From an uncultured Flavobacteriales bacterium (GTDB lineage Bacteria; Bacteroidota; Bacteroidia; Flavobacteriales_D; Sanyastnellaceae): a DNA stretch of 8,482 nt. How positions within the stretch are numbered: the first letter of the stretch is position 1; the number at the start of each line of letters is the position of its first letter. The stretch lies in NCBI GenBank assembly GCA_938003665.1, contig CALKYI010000215.1, forward strand, positions 1 through 8,482, written 5' to 3'. Of this stretch, positions 7,047 to 8,482 are shown in pieces. The position numbers and the translations under genes were made by a program. The notes under the pieces are model-generated. The model was given only the letters and a program-made list of their open reading frames with translations, was not told the DNA's origin and searched no databases.

Positions 7047-7729
7047 ACGAGAAACCGCTGGTCCACATTGCTGGAGGAGGTGTGACCATCGCTGAGCATG
7101 CTGTGCTGCAGGACGTCAATTTGACCATTGGCACTGGGGAACTCGTTTACCTCATCGGCAAAACAGGTTCAGGCAAGAGCTCTTTGCTCAAATGCCTGTA
7201 TGGCGAGCGAACCCTCACGCAAGGAGAAGGAACCGTGTGTGGACACGATTTGACCAACATCACCCGCAAAAACGTACACACCCTGCGCCGGGACCTCGGC
7301 ATCGTGTTCCAAGATTTTGCCCTGCTTCCAGATCGCACGGCACATGACAACTTGGATTTCGTGCTGGGTGTGACGGGCTGGAGCAAGGGCACCGCCAGGG
7401 AAAGCCGCATTCAAGCTTGCCTCGATGCTGTCGGGCTCGGCACAAAGGGCTACAAAATGCCCCATGCCTTGTCGGGAGGCGAACAACAAAGGCTGGCCAT
7501 CGCCCGTTCCTTATTGAATGAACCGCCTTTGATCATCGCGGACGAACCCACGGGCAACCTCGATCCCGAAACGACGCACGGCATTCTCCAATTGCTCCAC
7601 GACCTTGTGCAGAAGGATCGCTCGGTCATCATGGCCACGCATGATCACCACGCACTCAGTCAGTACCCAGGGCGGGTATTGCATTGCACCGGCGGTCGCA
7701 TAGAGGAAACCACCAACGTTCCGAGCTAG
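7043..7729 (+). CDS. ftsE: Cell-division ABC ATPase FtsE
   Basis: A 228-residue cytoplasmic ATPase with complete motifs: Walker [10 protein letters not shown] (39-47), Q-loop Gln90 ([17 protein letters not shown]), signature LSGGEQQR (143-150), Walker [13 protein letters not shown] (163-174, Glu168) and H-loop His200 (MATHDHHAL). The phrase [24 protein letters not shown] together with [18 protein letters not shown] matches FtsE better than LolD. In the family, FtsE pairs with the membrane protein FtsX to control peptidoglycan hydrolases during division. No ftsX is adjacent; in many Bacteroidota the two genes are apart, so this is not in itself a defect. The ATG at 7043 overlaps the upstream stop (ATGA), which suggests translational coupling. 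An in-frame ATG at 7037 would add two residues. The main alternative is another FtsX-type transporter ATPase. Confidence 0.83.
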   Translation: MNEKPLVHIAGGGVTIAEHAVLQDVNLTIGTGELVYLIGKTGSGKSSLLKCLYGERTLTQGEGTVCGHDLTNITRKNVHTLRRDLGIVFQDFALLPDRTAHDNLDFVLGVTGWSKGTARESRIQACLDAVGLGTKGYKMPHALSGGEQQRLAIARSLLNEPPLIIADEPTGNLDPETTHGILQLLHDLVQKDRSVIMATHDHHALSQYPGRVLHCTGGRIEETTNVPS

Positions 7730-7740
7730 TCCCTCCTCCC

Positions 7741-8482
7741 ATGGACCGATTCCGCATCAGCGTCATCATCCCGACCAAATCCAACCTCAACGGCTTGCGT
7801 GCAACTGTTGAAGCGTTGTGGTCCATTGACCCCCATCGCATCGAAATCATTGTGGTAGATGGTGGCGGATGCGCGGAGACCAAGGCCTGGTTGTTGACTC
7901 ATCAACACCGCATCCACCACATCCGCTCAGCGGCGGACGGCGGCGTATATCCGGCCATGAATTACGGGAAGCAATGCGCATCTGGACATTGGGTGTGGTT
8001 TGCCGGCGCAGGCGATTTGCCCCATGCGGAGGCGTGGAGGGAATTCTTGGAAGAAGATGACTCCACGGAAGACGCCCCTGCCCTGCATGTATTTGGGGTC
8101 GAACTGGGCGATGACCGCGAGGGCGGTGTGCCCGCACGTTACCCTGCACGCTGGGACAGCAGCATGCAATGGCGCAACACCACCCACCACCAAGGCGTGC
8201 TCTACCGTCGAGATCTCATTCAATCCTGCACCTTCGATCCATCGTTTCGCGTGCTGGCGGATTACGCTCTCCACCTTTCGCTGTGGACGCAGGGCATTGA
8301 TGTGGCCATCCACGAAGAAACGTGGTCGCAAGTGGCATCGGGCGGACTTTCACGCGTTTTCCATGCGCGGTTGTACCGGGAAGAATGGAAGATGAAAAAG
8401 GAGGTGTTGTCGGGCTGGATCAAATGGGCACAACCCTTTTGGTTGACTGGGAAATACCTCGCGAAACGCGTCTCAAGGCGCT
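7741..8482 (+). CDS. Family 2 glycosyltransferase, truncated at the right edge
   Basis: An open frame of 247 codons running off the window. It begins MDRFRISVIIPTKSNLNGLR, the usual first beta-strand of GT-A fold enzymes. EIIVVDGGG (35-43) carries the Asp that binds the nucleotide base. DGGVYPAMNYGKQCASGHWVWFAGAGD (66-92) corresponds to the family block DxGiYDAMNkGi-xAtGd-i-fLnaGD, ending in the likely metal-binding region. HHQGVLYRRDLI (149-160) and FDPSFRVLADYALHLSLW (165-182) match the acceptor-side segments of bacterial GT2 enzymes that build polysaccharide or lipid-linked glycans. The usual Asp in YDAMN is Pro here. It starts 11 bases after the ftsE stop, so it is likely cotranscribed. 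The 10 bases before the ATG are pyrimidine-rich (CCCTCCTCCC), with no Shine-Dalgarno sequence. The sugar and acceptor cannot be told, and the C-terminus is outside the window. Confidence 0.87.
   Translation, partial: MDRFRISVIIPTKSNLNGLRATVEALWSIDPHRIEIIVVDGGGCAETKAWLLTHQHRIHHIRSAADGGVYPAMNYGKQCASGHWVWFAGAGDLPHAEAWREFLEEDDSTEDAPALHVFGVELGDDREGGVPARYPARWDSSMQWRNTTHHQGVLYRRDLIQSCTFDPSFRVLADYALHLSLWTQGIDVAIHEETWSQVASGGLSRVFHARLYREEWKMKKEVLSGWIKWAQPFWLTGKYLAKRVSRR

Noticed and set aside
1..8482. RNA genes, CRISPR arrays, insertion sequences, attachment sites
   Set aside because: No clover-leaf or rRNA-like stretches, no regularly spaced direct repeats, no transposase motifs and no terminal inverted repeats were found. 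Nearly all bases belong to the listed genes.

Overview
The window looks like a chromosomal segment from a member of the Bacteroidota, probably a moderately GC-rich, uncultured Flavobacteriales-like lineage. This is inferred from the genes. Shine-Dalgarno sequences are weak or absent before most starts. The M16-like protein carries a C-terminal lipoprotein-carrier-like domain, an arrangement I associate with this phylum. FtsE has no FtsX next to it. The export system is split into one ATPase, two permeases and one adaptor. Gene density is very high and there are no RNA genes, insertion sequences, CRISPR arrays or clear terminators.

Left part, minus strand, 4982 down to 1: a tightly packed five-gene unit read leftward. 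It starts with hutH (histidine ammonia-lyase), followed by an ABC ATPase of the LolD/MacB type, two paralogous MacB/FtsX-type permeases, and the N-terminal part of an HlyD/MacA-like membrane fusion protein cut off by the window edge. The junctions are a 4-base overlap (hutH/ATPase), a 5-base gap, an 8-base overlap and a 2-base gap. The last four genes should form one tripartite export machine: cytoplasmic ATPase, inner-membrane permease pair and periplasmic adaptor. An outer-membrane channel gene, if present, lies beyond the left edge.

Centre, 4983-5051: a 69-base divergent intergenic region. It holds a perfect 9-base inverted repeat (TATATTCGG facing outward on both strands). Each arm ends exactly 12 bases before the start codon of its gene. 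It may be a back-to-back promoter pair or a shared operator.

Right part, plus strand, 5052 to 8482: a secreted, apparently catalytically dead M16-family (insulinase-like) protein with an extra C-terminal domain, then ftsE overlapping it by 4 bases (ATGA), then a family 2 glycosyltransferase truncated by the right edge. The layout suggests one transcript linked to envelope biogenesis or cell division.

Nothing here is clearly a new defence or mobile system. The observations most worth checking are the coupling of a stand-alone hutH to an export operon, the symmetric divergent regulatory element, and the pairing of a pseudo-peptidase with an orphan ftsE.
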